The notes: generated by a model not told the origin, from the letters alone. A stretch of DNA of 64,000 nucleotides from Luteimonas marina (GCF_007859325.1 NZ_VOHK01000003.1:62001-126000); one strand, 5' to 3'; shown: positions 25,833-35,154, numbered from the stretch's first letter. Numbers and translations: made by a program.

Positions 25833-26567
25833 GTGCAGAAGGACGCGACATCCCGGCCCGGGAAGGCGAGCAAGGCGAAGCGGGCCAGGCCGGGGACGAA
25901 ACGTCCGACCAAGGCCGAGCAGCGCGCGGAAATGACCGAGCAGATCCTCGACGCCGCCGAGCACCTGTTCTCGAAGGACGGCCTGTACGGAGTCACGCTC
26001 AAGGACGTGGCCAAGCGCGTCGGCGTGCACCACACCCTGCTCAACTACTACTTCAACGACAAGCAGACGCTGTTCGACGCGGTGATCGCGCGCCGGGCCG
26101 GGGTCACCAGCAGCGCGCGCATGCAGGCGCTCGACGCGTACGAGGCGGCCTGCGGCGGCAAGCCGACGCTCGAGGGCGCGCTGCACGCCTTCCTCGACAC
26201 CGACCTGGACCTCTACAGCCAGGGCGGCGAGAACTGGAAGAACTACGGCGCGCTTGGCGCGCTGATGTCCAACACGCCGCACGGCGGCGAGCTGATGGAC
26301 AAGCACTTCGATCCGGTGGTGCTGCGCCTGATCGACCTGCTCAAGCAGGCGATGCCCGAGTGCGCCGAGGAAGACATCTTCTGGGGCTACCACTTCGTCA
26401 CCGGCGCGCTGATGCTGACACTGGCGCGCACGGGGCGCATCGACCGGCTTTCGGGCGGCCTGTGCCGTTCGGACGACTACGACGCGGTGAAGGCGCGCAT
26501 GGCCACGTTCATGGCCGCCGGCTTCAGGGCGATCTGCAAACGACGGGGCGACGCCGGCGCAGGCTGA
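25833..26567 (+). CDS. TetR-family transcriptional regulator
   Basis: 244 residues from GTG 25833 with GGAGG seven bases upstream. A basic, disordered N-terminal stretch (Lys/Arg-rich, residues 5-33) precedes the HTH domain: QILDAAEHLFSKDGLYGVTLKDVAKRVGVHHTLLNYYFNDK. The C-terminal ligand domain contains LDTDLDLYSQGGENWKNYGALGAL. Members usually repress a degradative operon until an acyl-CoA or pathway intermediate binds. Its position between the synthetase and the SDR makes it the likely local regulator, perhaps through the palindrome at 18818-18836. Confidence 0.93.
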   Translation: MQKDATSRPGKASKAKRARPGTKRPTKAEQRAEMTEQILDAAEHLFSKDGLYGVTLKDVAKRVGVHHTLLNYYFNDKQTLFDAVIARRAGVTSSARMQALDAYEAACGGKPTLEGALHAFLDTDLDLYSQGGENWKNYGALGALMSNTPHGGELMDKHFDPVVLRLIDLLKQAMPECAEEDIFWGYHFVTGALMLTLARTGRIDRLSGGLCRSDDYDAVKARMATFMAAGFRAICKRRGDAGAG

Positions 26568-26616
26568 ACCCGCGCACCGCCCCGTCGGCAATTTTCGACA
26601 GACGGGGAGTGCAGCA

Positions 26617-27507
26617 ATGCCATTGAAGGAACGTGTCGCGATCGTCACCGGGGCGGGCGGCGGACTGGGGCGCCAGCACGCCCTGTATCTCGCCGGCAAG
26701 GGCGCGCGCGTGGTGGTCAACGACCTCGCGCCCGAGGCCGCCGAAGCGGTGGCCGGCGAGATCCGCGCGGGCGGGGGCGAGGCGATGGCGATCGCCGGTT
26801 CCGTCACCGACGAGGCGGGCGTCGCGGCGATGGTCGCGCAGGCGATCGACGCCTGGAGGCGCATCGACATCCTCGTCAACAACGCCGGCATCCTGCGCGA
26901 CAGGAGCTTCGCGAAGATGAGCCTGCACGAGTTCAGACAGGTGGTGGATGTGCACCTGATGGGCGCGGCGATCTGCAGCAAGGCCGTGTGGGAGAGCATG
27001 CGCGCGCAGGGTTACGGCCGCATCGTGATGACGACCTCGTCCTCGGGCCTGTACGGCAACTTCGGCCAGGCCAACTACGGCGCCGCCAAGATGGCGCTGG
27101 TGGGATTGATGCAGACCCTGGCCATCGAGGGTGCGAAATACGGCATCCGCGTCAACTGCCTGGCGCCGACTGCGTCCACCGGCATGACCGCGGGCGTGCT
27201 GCCAGAGGAGAGCCTGCGCGCGCTGGATCCGGCCCTGGTCAGCCCGGCGCTGCTGCCGCTGGTGGGCGAGGACGCGCCGACGCGCGCCATCCTCTGCGCC
27301 GGTGCCGGCCATTTCGCGCGCGCCTACGTGACGCTGACCGAGGGGCGCCATCTCGGCGCGGGCGCCGATGCGGGCGAACGCCTGATCGCGCAGTGGGATG
27401 CCGTGTCCGATCCGGTGGGCCAGATCGTGCCGGAGTACGGTTTCACCCAGGCCGAGCGCGAGGTGGCCAGCGCGAATGCGAACGCGAACACGGCGGAAAC
27501 CGTGTAG
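26617..27507 (+). CDS. SDR oxidoreductase, (3R)-hydroxyacyl-CoA dehydrogenase-like
   Basis: 296 residues. VTGAGGGLGRQHALYLAGKGA is the Rossmann glycine-rich motif; NNAGILRD, the catalytic Ser in TTSSSGLYGNFGQANYGAAK and its Tyr/Lys pair (Y-G-A-A-K) are intact. The GNFGQANY sequence and the C-terminal ARAYVTLTEG part resemble the dehydrogenase unit of peroxisomal multifunctional enzyme 2. It probably oxidises a 3-hydroxyacyl-CoA with NAD+. The C-terminus ends in a low-complexity NANANTAE tail. It follows the TetR gene by 50 bases and has a GGGGAG ribosome site. Confidence 0.9.
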   Translation: MPLKERVAIVTGAGGGLGRQHALYLAGKGARVVVNDLAPEAAEAVAGEIRAGGGEAMAIAGSVTDEAGVAAMVAQAIDAWRRIDILVNNAGILRDRSFAKMSLHEFRQVVDVHLMGAAICSKAVWESMRAQGYGRIVMTTSSSGLYGNFGQANYGAAKMALVGLMQTLAIEGAKYGIRVNCLAPTASTGMTAGVLPEESLRALDPALVSPALLPLVGEDAPTRAILCAGAGHFARAYVTLTEGRHLGAGADAGERLIAQWDAVSDPVGQIVPEYGFTQAEREVASANANANTAETV

Positions 27508-27548
27508 GCGACGCGGTGTTGTGGTCCCCGGTCCAAACGCCATCACCT

Positions 27549-27661
27549 TTGTCATCTCGAGCGCAGCGAGAGATCTGCCTTGTCGATCCGGCCATGCATT
27601 TGCAGGAGCGGCTTCAGCCGCGACCCGTTGAACTCCGGTCGCGGCTGAAGCGGCTCCTGCA
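27549..27661. repeat. Composite repeat: GTCATCTCGAGCG arm plus TGCAGGAGCGGCTTCAG palindrome
   Basis: A single arm of the GTCAT-YYCGA superfamily (27549-27579) is followed by a 25-bp palindrome pair (27601-27625 and 27637-27661) of the second family. The element fills the 216-bp gap inside the catabolic gene run. Confidence 0.85.
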
Positions 27662-27723
27662 AAAAGCAGGCAAATGCAGGTTCGGATCGACAGCGGCCCG
27701 TCAACGCAAGCGGAGGTTCACCA

Positions 27724-28959
27724 ATGATCAGTCGACGCCAGTTCCTGCTGTCAGGTGCCGCGGTCGCCGCGGGCGGCCTGGCCTTGCGGGCCTTCGCCGC
27801 CGACCGGTTCGATCCGGTCATCGCGCGCCTGCGCCGTTTCGTCGACGACGGCGCGCTGCCGTTCGCGTCGATCCGCATCGCCCAACGCGGCCAGGTGCTG
27901 GCCGAGGCGCACCTCCCCGGCGTCGAAGCCATCGGGCCGGACAGCCTCTATCGCATCTATTCCATGACCAAGCCGGTGGTCGCGGCGGGCGTGGTGGCCC
28001 TGGTCGAGGACGGCAAGCTGGCGCTGGAAGATCCGGTGGCGAAGTACGTGCCCGAGTTCGCCGACCTCAAGGTCGTGGCCAGCGCGCTCGACCAGCTGGA
28101 GCCCGCGCGGCCGATGACCGTGGCGCAGTTGCTCAACCACACCTGCGGCCTCGCCAACAGCTGGGGCGACGCGCGGATCGCGCCGCTCTACCGCGAGGCG
28201 GGACTGGTCGCCGCTGCGTGGATGTACGACGCGGACGTCGGCGGACTGGAAGGCTTCGCCAGGCGCCTGGCCGCGCAGCCGCTCGAATTCCAGCCGGGGA
28301 CGAACTGGATCTACGGCTACGGGCTCGATATCGCGGGCCTGGTCATCGAGCGGATCAGCGGCGAACGCCTGGGCGATTTTCTCGGGCGCCGCTTCTTCGA
28401 TCCGCTGGGCATGGCGTCGACCGGCTTCTTCGTGCCCGAGGCGCACGCCGACCGGCTTGCGGGCTTGTACGCCGCGCGCGATGGCGGCATCGAAGCGGTT
28501 GCGAATGGCAGTGAGCGTTCACCCTTGACGAAGCCCTTCGCCGACGCCGGCAGCGGTGGACTGCTCTCGAGCCTCGAAGACTACGGCCGCTTCGCCGACA
28601 TGCTGGCCAACGGCGGCGTGCGCGATGGCGTGCGGGTGATGGACGAGGCCTCCGTGCGCACGCTGACCACGCCCTACGGACCGCAGGACGCACTGCTGCC
28701 GGCCCTGCAGCGCTTCGGCCGCTACGCGCCCGGCAGCGTCGGCCACGCGCTGGGCGGCATCGTCCGGGTCGATGATCGCAGCGGGCCGGGATCGGCCGGC
28801 GAATACGCCTGGGGCGGCGCGGCGGGCACGGGCTTCTGGGCCACGCCGGGACTGGGCCTGTCGGTCACCGTGATGACCCAGCTGATGCCCGTCACCGCGG
28901 CGCCCGCGCGCGATGCGCTCAGGCCGATGGTCTACGAGGCGCTGGCGGCCGGCGGCTGA
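27724..28959 (+). CDS. Tat-exported serine hydrolase, class C beta-lactamase/EstB fold
   Basis: 411 residues. The N-terminus MISRRQFLLSGAAVAAGGLA is a twin-arginine signal (S-R-R-Q-F-L), predicting folded export. The S-x-x-K motif is IYSMTKPVVAAG with the nucleophile Ser; YGYGLDIAG fits the Tyr-x-x motif, and the C-terminal YAWGGAAGTGFWATPGLG replaces the KTG region. These marks fit EstB/LovD-type esterases rather than true beta-lactamases. It could act as a second esterase of the catabolic island, cleaving a different ester bond from the type-B enzyme. The inferred substrate is unknown. Confidence 0.88.
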   Translation: MISRRQFLLSGAAVAAGGLALRAFAADRFDPVIARLRRFVDDGALPFASIRIAQRGQVLAEAHLPGVEAIGPDSLYRIYSMTKPVVAAGVVALVEDGKLALEDPVAKYVPEFADLKVVASALDQLEPARPMTVAQLLNHTCGLANSWGDARIAPLYREAGLVAAAWMYDADVGGLEGFARRLAAQPLEFQPGTNWIYGYGLDIAGLVIERISGERLGDFLGRRFFDPLGMASTGFFVPEAHADRLAGLYAARDGGIEAVANGSERSPLTKPFADAGSGGLLSSLEDYGRFADMLANGGVRDGVRVMDEASVRTLTTPYGPQDALLPALQRFGRYAPGSVGHALGGIVRVDDRSGPGSAGEYAWGGAAGTGFWATPGLGLSVTVMTQLMPVTAAPARDALRPMVYEALAAGG

Positions 28960-29043
28960 CGCAATCGCCGCGACCCCCTGTTCATTCCCTTCGGGATCGA
29001 TCGGCAGCAACGCCTTTCCCACCCTCCACATCCGGGAACCACC

Positions 29044-31131
29044 ATGCCCACCACCCACATCCAGTGCGGCGACAGCATCGTGCTGGAATTCTCGTCACCG
29101 CCGGTCAACGCGCTCGGGCGCGAGCTGGCTGAAGCGCTGGCCCGCGACATCGCGCAGCTCGGCGCGGATCCGGGCACGCGCGCGATCGTCCTTGCCGGCG
29201 CCGGCAAGCTCTTCTGCGCTGGCGCCGACATCGGCGAACTCGGCAATGATCCCGGGCAGGCCACCGCGATCCGCCTGCTGATGCAGGCCCTCGACGCCTC
29301 GCCCGTCCCGGTCGTCGCCGCGATCCACGGCCTGGCTTACGGCGGCGGGCTCGAGCTGGCGCTGGCCTGCCATGCGCGCGTGGCCACGGCGGACGCGCGC
29401 TTCGCCTTCCCGGAAGTGGGCCTGGGCCTGCTGCCGGGCGCGGGCGGCACCCAGCGCGCGCCGCGCTTGGTCGGCGCGGAAGCGGCGCTGTCGCTGATGA
29501 CGACCGGCAAGCCGATCGACGCCGACCAGGCCCGCGCCATCGGACTGGTCGACGCGATCGCGGAAGGGGACCTGCGGCAGGCAGCCTCCCGGCACGCCGC
29601 CGCGCTGGCCGACGGCTTCGTCCGCGCGCGCGATCGCAAGGTTCCGGCGGAGGGCGCGAAGACGGCGATCGCATGGGCGCGCGAAGCGGCGGGCAAGCGC
29701 CGCGATGCGTCCGCCGCCGCGGCCGCGTGCATCGTCGACTGCGTCGAAGCCGCGGTCGAACGCGATTTCGACGCCGGCCAGGCGCTCGAGCAGCATCTGT
29801 TCGACGTGCTGCTCGCATCCCCGGCCTCGCGCGGCTTGCGCCACGTCTTCCTCGGCGAGCGCGCCGCGGCGCGGCTTCCACCGCAGCTGGCCGGTGCCGA
29901 CACCCTGCCGATCGAAAGCGTCGCCGTCGTCGGCGCCGGCGTGATGGGATCGGGCATCGCCACCGCCCTGCTGGCCACGGGCCTGCCGGTCGCACTGGTC
30001 GATCCCGACCGCGCCGCGCTGGACCGGGCTACGTCCCGCATCGCCGATACCTTCCGCCACGACGTGCACAAGGGGCGCATCACTTCCGCCGTCGCGCAGG
30101 CGCGGACGGCGGCGTTGGCGGCGACGACGGATCTCGAAGCCGCGGCCGCCGACGCGGACCTGGTCATCGAGGCGGTGTTCGAGGACATGGCCGTCAAGCG
30201 CAAGGTCTTCGCGGCGCTGGATGCGGCGACGAAGCCGGGCGCGATCCTTGCCAGCAACACCTCCACCCTCGACGTCGATGCGATCGCCGGCGCGGTCCGC
30301 GATCCGGGTCGCGTCGTGGGCATGCACTTCTTCAGCCCCGCCAACGTCATGCGCCTGGTCGAGATCGTGCGCGGCGCGCGCACGCGTCCCGAAGTGCTGA
30401 GCACGGCGATGGCCTTCGCGCGCCGGATCGGCAAGGTCGGCGTGGTCGCCGGCGTCTGCGACGGCTTCATCGGCAACCGCATGTTCGAAGAACTGCTGCG
30501 GCAGGCCTACTTCCTTTTGGAGGAGGGCGCGCTGCCGCAGCAGGTCGATCGCGCGATGGAAGCGTTCGGCTTCGCGATGGGGCCGTTCCGGGTGATGGAC
30601 CTCGCCGGCCAGGACATCGGCTGGAGCATCCGCAAGCGACGCGCCGTCGAACAGCCCGATCGCCCGTACTCGGCGATTCCCGACAGGATCTGCGAACTCG
30701 GGCGCTACGGGCAGAAGACCGGCGCCGGGTTCTACCGGTACCCCGACGGGCGCAAGGCGGTGGTGGATCCGGAGATCGACGCGCTGGTGGTCGCGCACTC
30801 GCGGGAGATCGGCATCGAGCGCCGCGCGATCGACGACGGCGAGATCGTCGAACGCTGCGTGCTGGCGCTGGTCAACGAAGGCGCGCGCATCCTGGACGAA
30901 GGCATCGCCTGGCGCGCGGTCGACATCGACGTGGTGTGGACGGCCGGCTACGGATTTCCCGCCGCGCGCGGCGGCCCGATGTTCCATGCCGACGGCATCG
31001 GGCTGGCGCGCGTGCTCGCCGCCATCGAACGCTTCGGCAAGGGCCATCATGGCTGGGCATGGCAGCCCGCGGACCTGCTGGTGCGGCTGGCGCGCGAACA
31101 AGGGGCTTTCGGGGACGAAGGACGCCAGTGA
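29044..31131 (+). CDS. FadB-like fusion: enoyl-CoA hydratase / 3-hydroxyacyl-CoA dehydrogenase
   Basis: 695 residues. The N-terminal crotonase domain (about 1-190) has the oxyanion loop LFCAGADIGELG, the catalytic Glu regions GGGLELALAC and PEVGLGLLPGAGGTQR. A linker leads to the dehydrogenase domain near residue 297 with VVGAGVMGSGIATALL, SNTSTLDVDAIA, GMHFFSPANVMRLVEI and a C-terminal helical half (GFIGNRMFEELLRQA, GRYGQKTGAGFYRY). It performs the hydration and L-3-hydroxyacyl oxidation steps of beta-oxidation. It is somewhat shorter than E. coli FadB and belongs to the FadJ/peroxisomal-like class. A palindromic repeat separates it from the next gene. Confidence 0.95.
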   Translation: MPTTHIQCGDSIVLEFSSPPVNALGRELAEALARDIAQLGADPGTRAIVLAGAGKLFCAGADIGELGNDPGQATAIRLLMQALDASPVPVVAAIHGLAYGGGLELALACHARVATADARFAFPEVGLGLLPGAGGTQRAPRLVGAEAALSLMTTGKPIDADQARAIGLVDAIAEGDLRQAASRHAAALADGFVRARDRKVPAEGAKTAIAWAREAAGKRRDASAAAAACIVDCVEAAVERDFDAGQALEQHLFDVLLASPASRGLRHVFLGERAAARLPPQLAGADTLPIESVAVVGAGVMGSGIATALLATGLPVALVDPDRAALDRATSRIADTFRHDVHKGRITSAVAQARTAALAATTDLEAAAADADLVIEAVFEDMAVKRKVFAALDAATKPGAILASNTSTLDVDAIAGAVRDPGRVVGMHFFSPANVMRLVEIVRGARTRPEVLSTAMAFARRIGKVGVVAGVCDGFIGNRMFEELLRQAYFLLEEGALPQQVDRAMEAFGFAMGPFRVMDLAGQDIGWSIRKRRAVEQPDRPYSAIPDRICELGRYGQKTGAGFYRYPDGRKAVVDPEIDALVVAHSREIGIERRAIDDGEIVERCVLALVNEGARILDEGIAWRAVDIDVVWTAGYGFPAARGGPMFHADGIGLARVLAAIERFGKGHHGWAWQPADLLVRLAREQGAFGDEGRQ

Positions 31132-31207
31132 ACCTCTGGGCAAGTCCGTCTTGTCATTCCTTTTTGCTCTTCTCCAAGGTGAGGGAGCAACCCGGAAAAA
31201 AGAAACC

Positions 31208-31284
31208 TGTCATTTCGACCGCAGGGAGAAATCTCGCTTCCGGCGCAGGAGAAAGCAAGATTTCTCCCTGCGGTCGAAATGACA
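31208..31284. repeat. Palindromic repeat pair, TGTCATTTCGACCG family
   Basis: Arms at 31208-31234 and 31258-31284 are perfect 27-bp reverse complements with a 23-base spacer, between two co-directional catabolic genes. The transcript would form a very stable hairpin there. Confidence 0.88.
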
Positions 31285-31339
31285 GTTCCCTTTCTTCCGG
31301 ATGTTCCAGGCCAGTGCCATTCCCTTTTCGGAGACCTCG

Positions 31340-32146
31340 ATGACCGACCATGCCACCGCTGCACAAGCACACCGCCTCGCCAACCTGTTCGACCTGCGCG
31401 GCCAGGTCGCCCTGGTCACCGGCGGCTCCCGCGGCCTCGGCCTGCAGATCGCCGAAGCGCTGGGCGAATACGGCGCGCGCATCGTGCTCGTGGCGCGCAA
31501 GGCCGCCGATCTCGACGCGGCGGTCGCGCACCTCGGGTCGCTCGGCATCGCGGCCGAGGCGATGGCCCGCGACCTCGGCACGCCGGAGGCCGCCGACGCG
31601 CTGGTCGCGCAGATCGTCGAACGGCACGGCCGGCTCGACATCCTGGTCAACAACGCCGGCACCAGCTGGGGCGCGCCGATGGACGACTATCCGCTGGAAG
31701 GCTGGAACAAGGTCTTCGATCTCAACGTCACCGGATTGTTCCTGCTGACCCAGGCGGCGGGGCGGCGGGCGTTCCTGCCGCAGGGCCGCGGCAAGGTGCT
31801 GAACATCGCCTCGGTCGAAGGCCTGGGCGGGCACCACCCGAAGATCGTCGGCACCATCGGCTACAACGCCGCCAAGGGCGCGGTGGTCAACTTCACCCGC
31901 GCGCTCGCCGCCGAATGGGGGCCGCGCAATGTCAACGTCAACGCGCTGGCGCCGGGCTTCTTCCCCACGAAACTGGCCAACGTGCTGCTCGAATCGCACG
32001 GCGATTACCTGCTCGACCACACGCCGCTGGGCAGGCTCGGCGGCGACGACGACCTCAAGGGCGCCGCGCTGCTGCTGGTGTCGGAGGCGGGGCGCCACAT
32101 CACCGGCCAGGTGCTGGTGATCGACGGCGGCGCGGCGGTCATCTGA
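31340..32146 (+). CDS. SDR family oxidoreductase
   Basis: 268 residues from ATG 31340 with GGAG six bases upstream. The motif VTGGSRGLGLQIAEALG is the cofactor-binding glycine-rich turn, with VARKAADLD after beta-2. NNAGTSWGAPM, IASVEGLGG (Ser) and GYNAAKGAVVNFTRALAAEW (Tyr-x3-Lys) complete the active site. VNALAPGFFPTKL and HITGQVLVIDGG are typical of classical SDRs related to gluconate or 3-ketoacyl reductases. Three bases separate it from the acyl-CoA dehydrogenase gene. It may oxidise a hydroxyl group of the imported compound. Confidence 0.9.
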   Translation: MTDHATAAQAHRLANLFDLRGQVALVTGGSRGLGLQIAEALGEYGARIVLVARKAADLDAAVAHLGSLGIAAEAMARDLGTPEAADALVAQIVERHGRLDILVNNAGTSWGAPMDDYPLEGWNKVFDLNVTGLFLLTQAAGRRAFLPQGRGKVLNIASVEGLGGHHPKIVGTIGYNAAKGAVVNFTRALAAEWGPRNVNVNALAPGFFPTKLANVLLESHGDYLLDHTPLGRLGGDDDLKGAALLLVSEAGRHITGQVLVIDGGAAVI

Positions 32147-32148
32147 GC

Positions 32149-33945
32149 ATGGCCGCCGCACTGCTCGACCGCCGCGACCTCGACTTCCTCCTGTTCGACT
32201 GGCTGCAGATCGAATCGCTGCTCGCGCGCCCGCGCTACGCCGACCACACGCGCGACACCGTGGCCGCCGTGCTCGACCTCAGCGAGCGCCTCGCCGCGGG
32301 CGCGTTCCTGCCCGCGCTCAAGCCCAGCGACCAGAACGAGCCGACGCTGACCGCCGACGGCGTGACGGTCGCGCCGGAAGTCGTCGCCGCGGTTCGCCAG
32401 TACGCCGAGGCCGGCCTGCTGGCCGGTCCGTTCGACCAGACGGTGGAAGGCCTGCAGCTGCCGCAGCTGCTGCACTACGCCTCGATCGCGCATTTCATGG
32501 CGGCCAGCCTCGCCACCGCCGCCTATCCGATGCTGTCGATCGCCAACGCGCGCCTGCTGGTCGCGTTCGGCAGCGCGGCGCAGGTCGAGGCTTTCGCGCT
32601 GCCGCAGATCCGCGGCCAGGCGCTGGGCACGATGTGCCTGTCCGAGCCGCAGGCCGGCTCCTCGCTGGCCGACATCCGCACCCTCGCAGTGCCCGACGGC
32701 GAGGACGAACTCGGGTACCGCCACCGCCTGACCGGCAACAAGATGTGGATCTCCGCCGGTGACCACGACATCACCGACGACATCGTCCACCTCGTGCTCG
32801 CCAAGACGCCCGGCGCCGACGGCAAGCCGCTGCCCGGTATCGGGGGCATCTCGCTGTTCGTCGTACCCAAGCGGTTGCCGGACGGGCAGGCGAACGACAT
32901 CGCCGTGGCCGGCCTCAACCACAAGATGGGCTACCGCGGTACCTCGAACTGCCTGCTCAACTTCGGCGAAGGCAAGCACTTGCCTTCCGGCGCCGCGGGC
33001 GCGATCGGCTGGCGCATCGGCGGCGTCGGCGAAGGCCTGTCGCAGATGTTCCACATGATGAACGAGGCGCGCACCGGCGTCGGCCTCGGCGCGGCGGCGG
33101 CGGGCTGCCGCGGCCACCTGCTCTCGGTCGAGTACGCGCGCGGTCGCGTGCAGGGCCGCATCGCGAATGCGGATGGCACCAGCCGGCCGGCCGTGATCAT
33201 CGAGCATCCCGACGTCAGGCGCATGCTGCTGCTGCAGAAGGCCTATGCCGAAGGCGCACTGGCGCTGACGCTGTATTCGGCGCGACTGCTCGACGAGCAA
33301 CTCAGCGGCGACGACGCGGCCGCCGCCCGCGCCAGCCGCCTGCTCGACCTGCTCACGCCCGTGGTCAAGACCTGGCCCTCCGAATACGGACTGGCCGCGA
33401 ACGACCTCGCCATCCAGATCCACGGCGGCTACGGCTACACCCGCGACTACGACGTCGAGCAGCTGTATCGCGACAACCGCCTCAACCCGATCCACGAGGG
33501 CACCACGGGCATCCAGGCGCTGGACCTGCTCGGCCGCAAGCTGCTGCGCGACCGCGGCGCCGCGCTCGCCGAACTGCGCGCGGCGGTATCGGCGACGGCA
33601 GATGCCGCCGGCGCGGATCCGTCGCTGGTCGCGCACGCGAAGCGGCTCGATGCCGCGTGGAAGCGCGTGGGCGAGGTCGTGGACACGCTGCTCGAAGCGG
33701 ACGCCGCGCACGTCCTCGACGATGCGACGCCCTTCCTGTGGGCCTTCGGCCACGCCGTCGTCGCCTGGCTGTGGCTGGACATGGCCCGCCTGTGCGCGGA
33801 CGACACGTCGTTCCATCGCGGCAAGCGCGCCGCCGCGCGCTGCTTCTTCGAATACGAACTGCCCAAGGTCGACGCCTGGCTCGACCAGGTGGCCGCGCGC
33901 AGCGATCTGCTGGCATCGACCGCGCCCGAACTCTTCCACTCCTGA
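32149..33945 (+). CDS. Acyl-CoA dehydrogenase, long form
   Basis: 598 residues, the long bacterial class with a C-terminal acetyl-CoA-dehydrogenase-like helical extension. FAD-site segments GTMCLSEPQAGSSLADI, NKMWISAGDHDI, IHGGYGYTRDYDVEQLYRD and the catalytic region NPIHEGTTGIQALDLLGRK are intact. The His in place of Tyr before EGTTG is a common variant. It introduces the alpha,beta double bond, passing electrons to an ETF. Starting at ATG 32149, it is packed three bases after the SDR stop and 11 bases before the thiolase, in one operon. Confidence 0.94.
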   Translation: MAAALLDRRDLDFLLFDWLQIESLLARPRYADHTRDTVAAVLDLSERLAAGAFLPALKPSDQNEPTLTADGVTVAPEVVAAVRQYAEAGLLAGPFDQTVEGLQLPQLLHYASIAHFMAASLATAAYPMLSIANARLLVAFGSAAQVEAFALPQIRGQALGTMCLSEPQAGSSLADIRTLAVPDGEDELGYRHRLTGNKMWISAGDHDITDDIVHLVLAKTPGADGKPLPGIGGISLFVVPKRLPDGQANDIAVAGLNHKMGYRGTSNCLLNFGEGKHLPSGAAGAIGWRIGGVGEGLSQMFHMMNEARTGVGLGAAAAGCRGHLLSVEYARGRVQGRIANADGTSRPAVIIEHPDVRRMLLLQKAYAEGALALTLYSARLLDEQLSGDDAAAARASRLLDLLTPVVKTWPSEYGLAANDLAIQIHGGYGYTRDYDVEQLYRDNRLNPIHEGTTGIQALDLLGRKLLRDRGAALAELRAAVSATADAAGADPSLVAHAKRLDAAWKRVGEVVDTLLEADAAHVLDDATPFLWAFGHAVVAWLWLDMARLCADDTSFHRGKRAAARCFFEYELPKVDAWLDQVAARSDLLASTAPELFHS

Positions 33946-33956
33946 GGAACCACGAC

Positions 33957-35135
33957 ATGACCGACGTCTTCATCGTCTCCGCCGTGCGCACCGCCATCGG
34001 CGCGTTCGGCGGCGCGCTCAAGGACACGCCGCCTTCCGCGCTCGGCGTCGCCACCGCGAAGGAAGCCATCGCCCGCGCCGGGATTCCCTTGGACGCCATC
34101 GGCCACGCCGTCTACGGCCAGGTGCTGCCGAGCGAGCCGCGCGACGCCTACATGGCGCGCATCGTCGCCATTGAATCCGGCCTGCCGGTGGCAACGCCGG
34201 CGTTGACCGTCAACCGCCTGTGCGGCTCGGGTCTGCAGGCCATCGTCTCGGCCGCGCAGTCGCTGCTGCTCGGCGACTGCGACGTGGCACTGGCCGGCGG
34301 CGCGGAATCGATGAGCCGCACGCCGTTCTACCTGCCGACGCATCGCTGGGGCCGCAAGCTCGGCGACGCGGTCCTGGTGGACGGGCTCAACGAAGGCCTG
34401 AAGGATCCGTTCGACAAGGTGCTGATGGGCATCACCGCGGAGAACATCGCCGAGCGCTACGGGCTCGATCGCGACCGGCAGGACGCGATCGCGCTGGAGA
34501 GCCATCGCCGTGCGGCCGCCGCCATCGCGCAAGGGCGCTTCGACGGCCAGATCGTGCCGGTGACGGTGGGTCGGCACGGCAAGGAAACGCAATTCCGCAC
34601 CGACGAGCACGTGCGCGCCCAGCTCTCGGCGGACGATCTCGCCGGCCTGCGCCCGGCCTTCAAACCGGATGGCAGCGTCACCGCCGGCAATGCTTCGGGC
34701 ATCAATGACGGTGCCGCTTCGGTGGTGCTGGCCACCGGCGAGGCCGTTGCGCGGCATGGACTCAAGCCGCTCGCGCGCCTGGTCGCCTACGCGCACGCCG
34801 GCGTCGAGCCGCTGTACATGGGCATGGGCCCGGTGCCGGCCACGCGCGCGGCGCTGGCGCGTGCAGGACTGGGCGTCGACGACCTCGACGTGATCGAATC
34901 CAATGAAGCCTTCGCCGCGCAGTGCGGCGCCGTGTCCGACGCACTTGGACTGGATCCGGCGAAGGTCAATCCCAACGGCAGCGGCATCGCACTCGGCCAT
35001 CCGGTCGGCGCGACCGGCGCGATCATCACCGTCAAGCTGGTGCACGAACTGCAGCGCAGCGGCGGCCGCTACGGGCTGGCGACGATGTGCATCGGCGGCG
35101 GCCAGGGCATCGCCGCGATCTTCGAGCGGACCTGA
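33957..35135 (+). CDS. Acetyl-CoA C-acyltransferase (thiolase)
   Basis: 392 residues, the usual length. The acyl-accepting Cys89 lies in NRLCGSGLQAI; His349 is in GIALGHPVGATG and Cys379 in TMCIGGGQG, giving a full thiolase active site. NEAFAAQ provides the family Asn. It performs the final beta-oxidation cleavage to acetyl-CoA, or the reverse condensation. ATG 33957 has a GAGGAA site nine bases upstream. The next gene converges, and a long palindrome in the gap (35155-35232) may terminate both transcripts. Confidence 0.95.
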   Translation: MTDVFIVSAVRTAIGAFGGALKDTPPSALGVATAKEAIARAGIPLDAIGHAVYGQVLPSEPRDAYMARIVAIESGLPVATPALTVNRLCGSGLQAIVSAAQSLLLGDCDVALAGGAESMSRTPFYLPTHRWGRKLGDAVLVDGLNEGLKDPFDKVLMGITAENIAERYGLDRDRQDAIALESHRRAAAAIAQGRFDGQIVPVTVGRHGKETQFRTDEHVRAQLSADDLAGLRPAFKPDGSVTAGNASGINDGAASVVLATGEAVARHGLKPLARLVAYAHAGVEPLYMGMGPVPATRAALARAGLGVDDLDVIESNEAFAAQCGAVSDALGLDPAKVNPNGSGIALGHPVGATGAIITVKLVHELQRSGGRYGLATMCIGGGQGIAAIFERT

Positions 35136-35154
35136 TCCGGAGCCGCGCATCGAT

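Noticed and set aside
24018..26999. Very long open frame on the minus strand (993 codons) opposite the acyl-CoA synthetase and TetR genes
   Set aside because: It has no recognisable domain, is full of His/Arg/Gln-rich shadow sequence, and overlaps three well-supported genes. High GC makes such frames common.
29095..31143. 682-codon minus-strand frame opposite the FadB-like gene
   Set aside because: It is the antisense shadow of a clearly functional protein, and its composition is Arg/His/Gln-rich without motifs.
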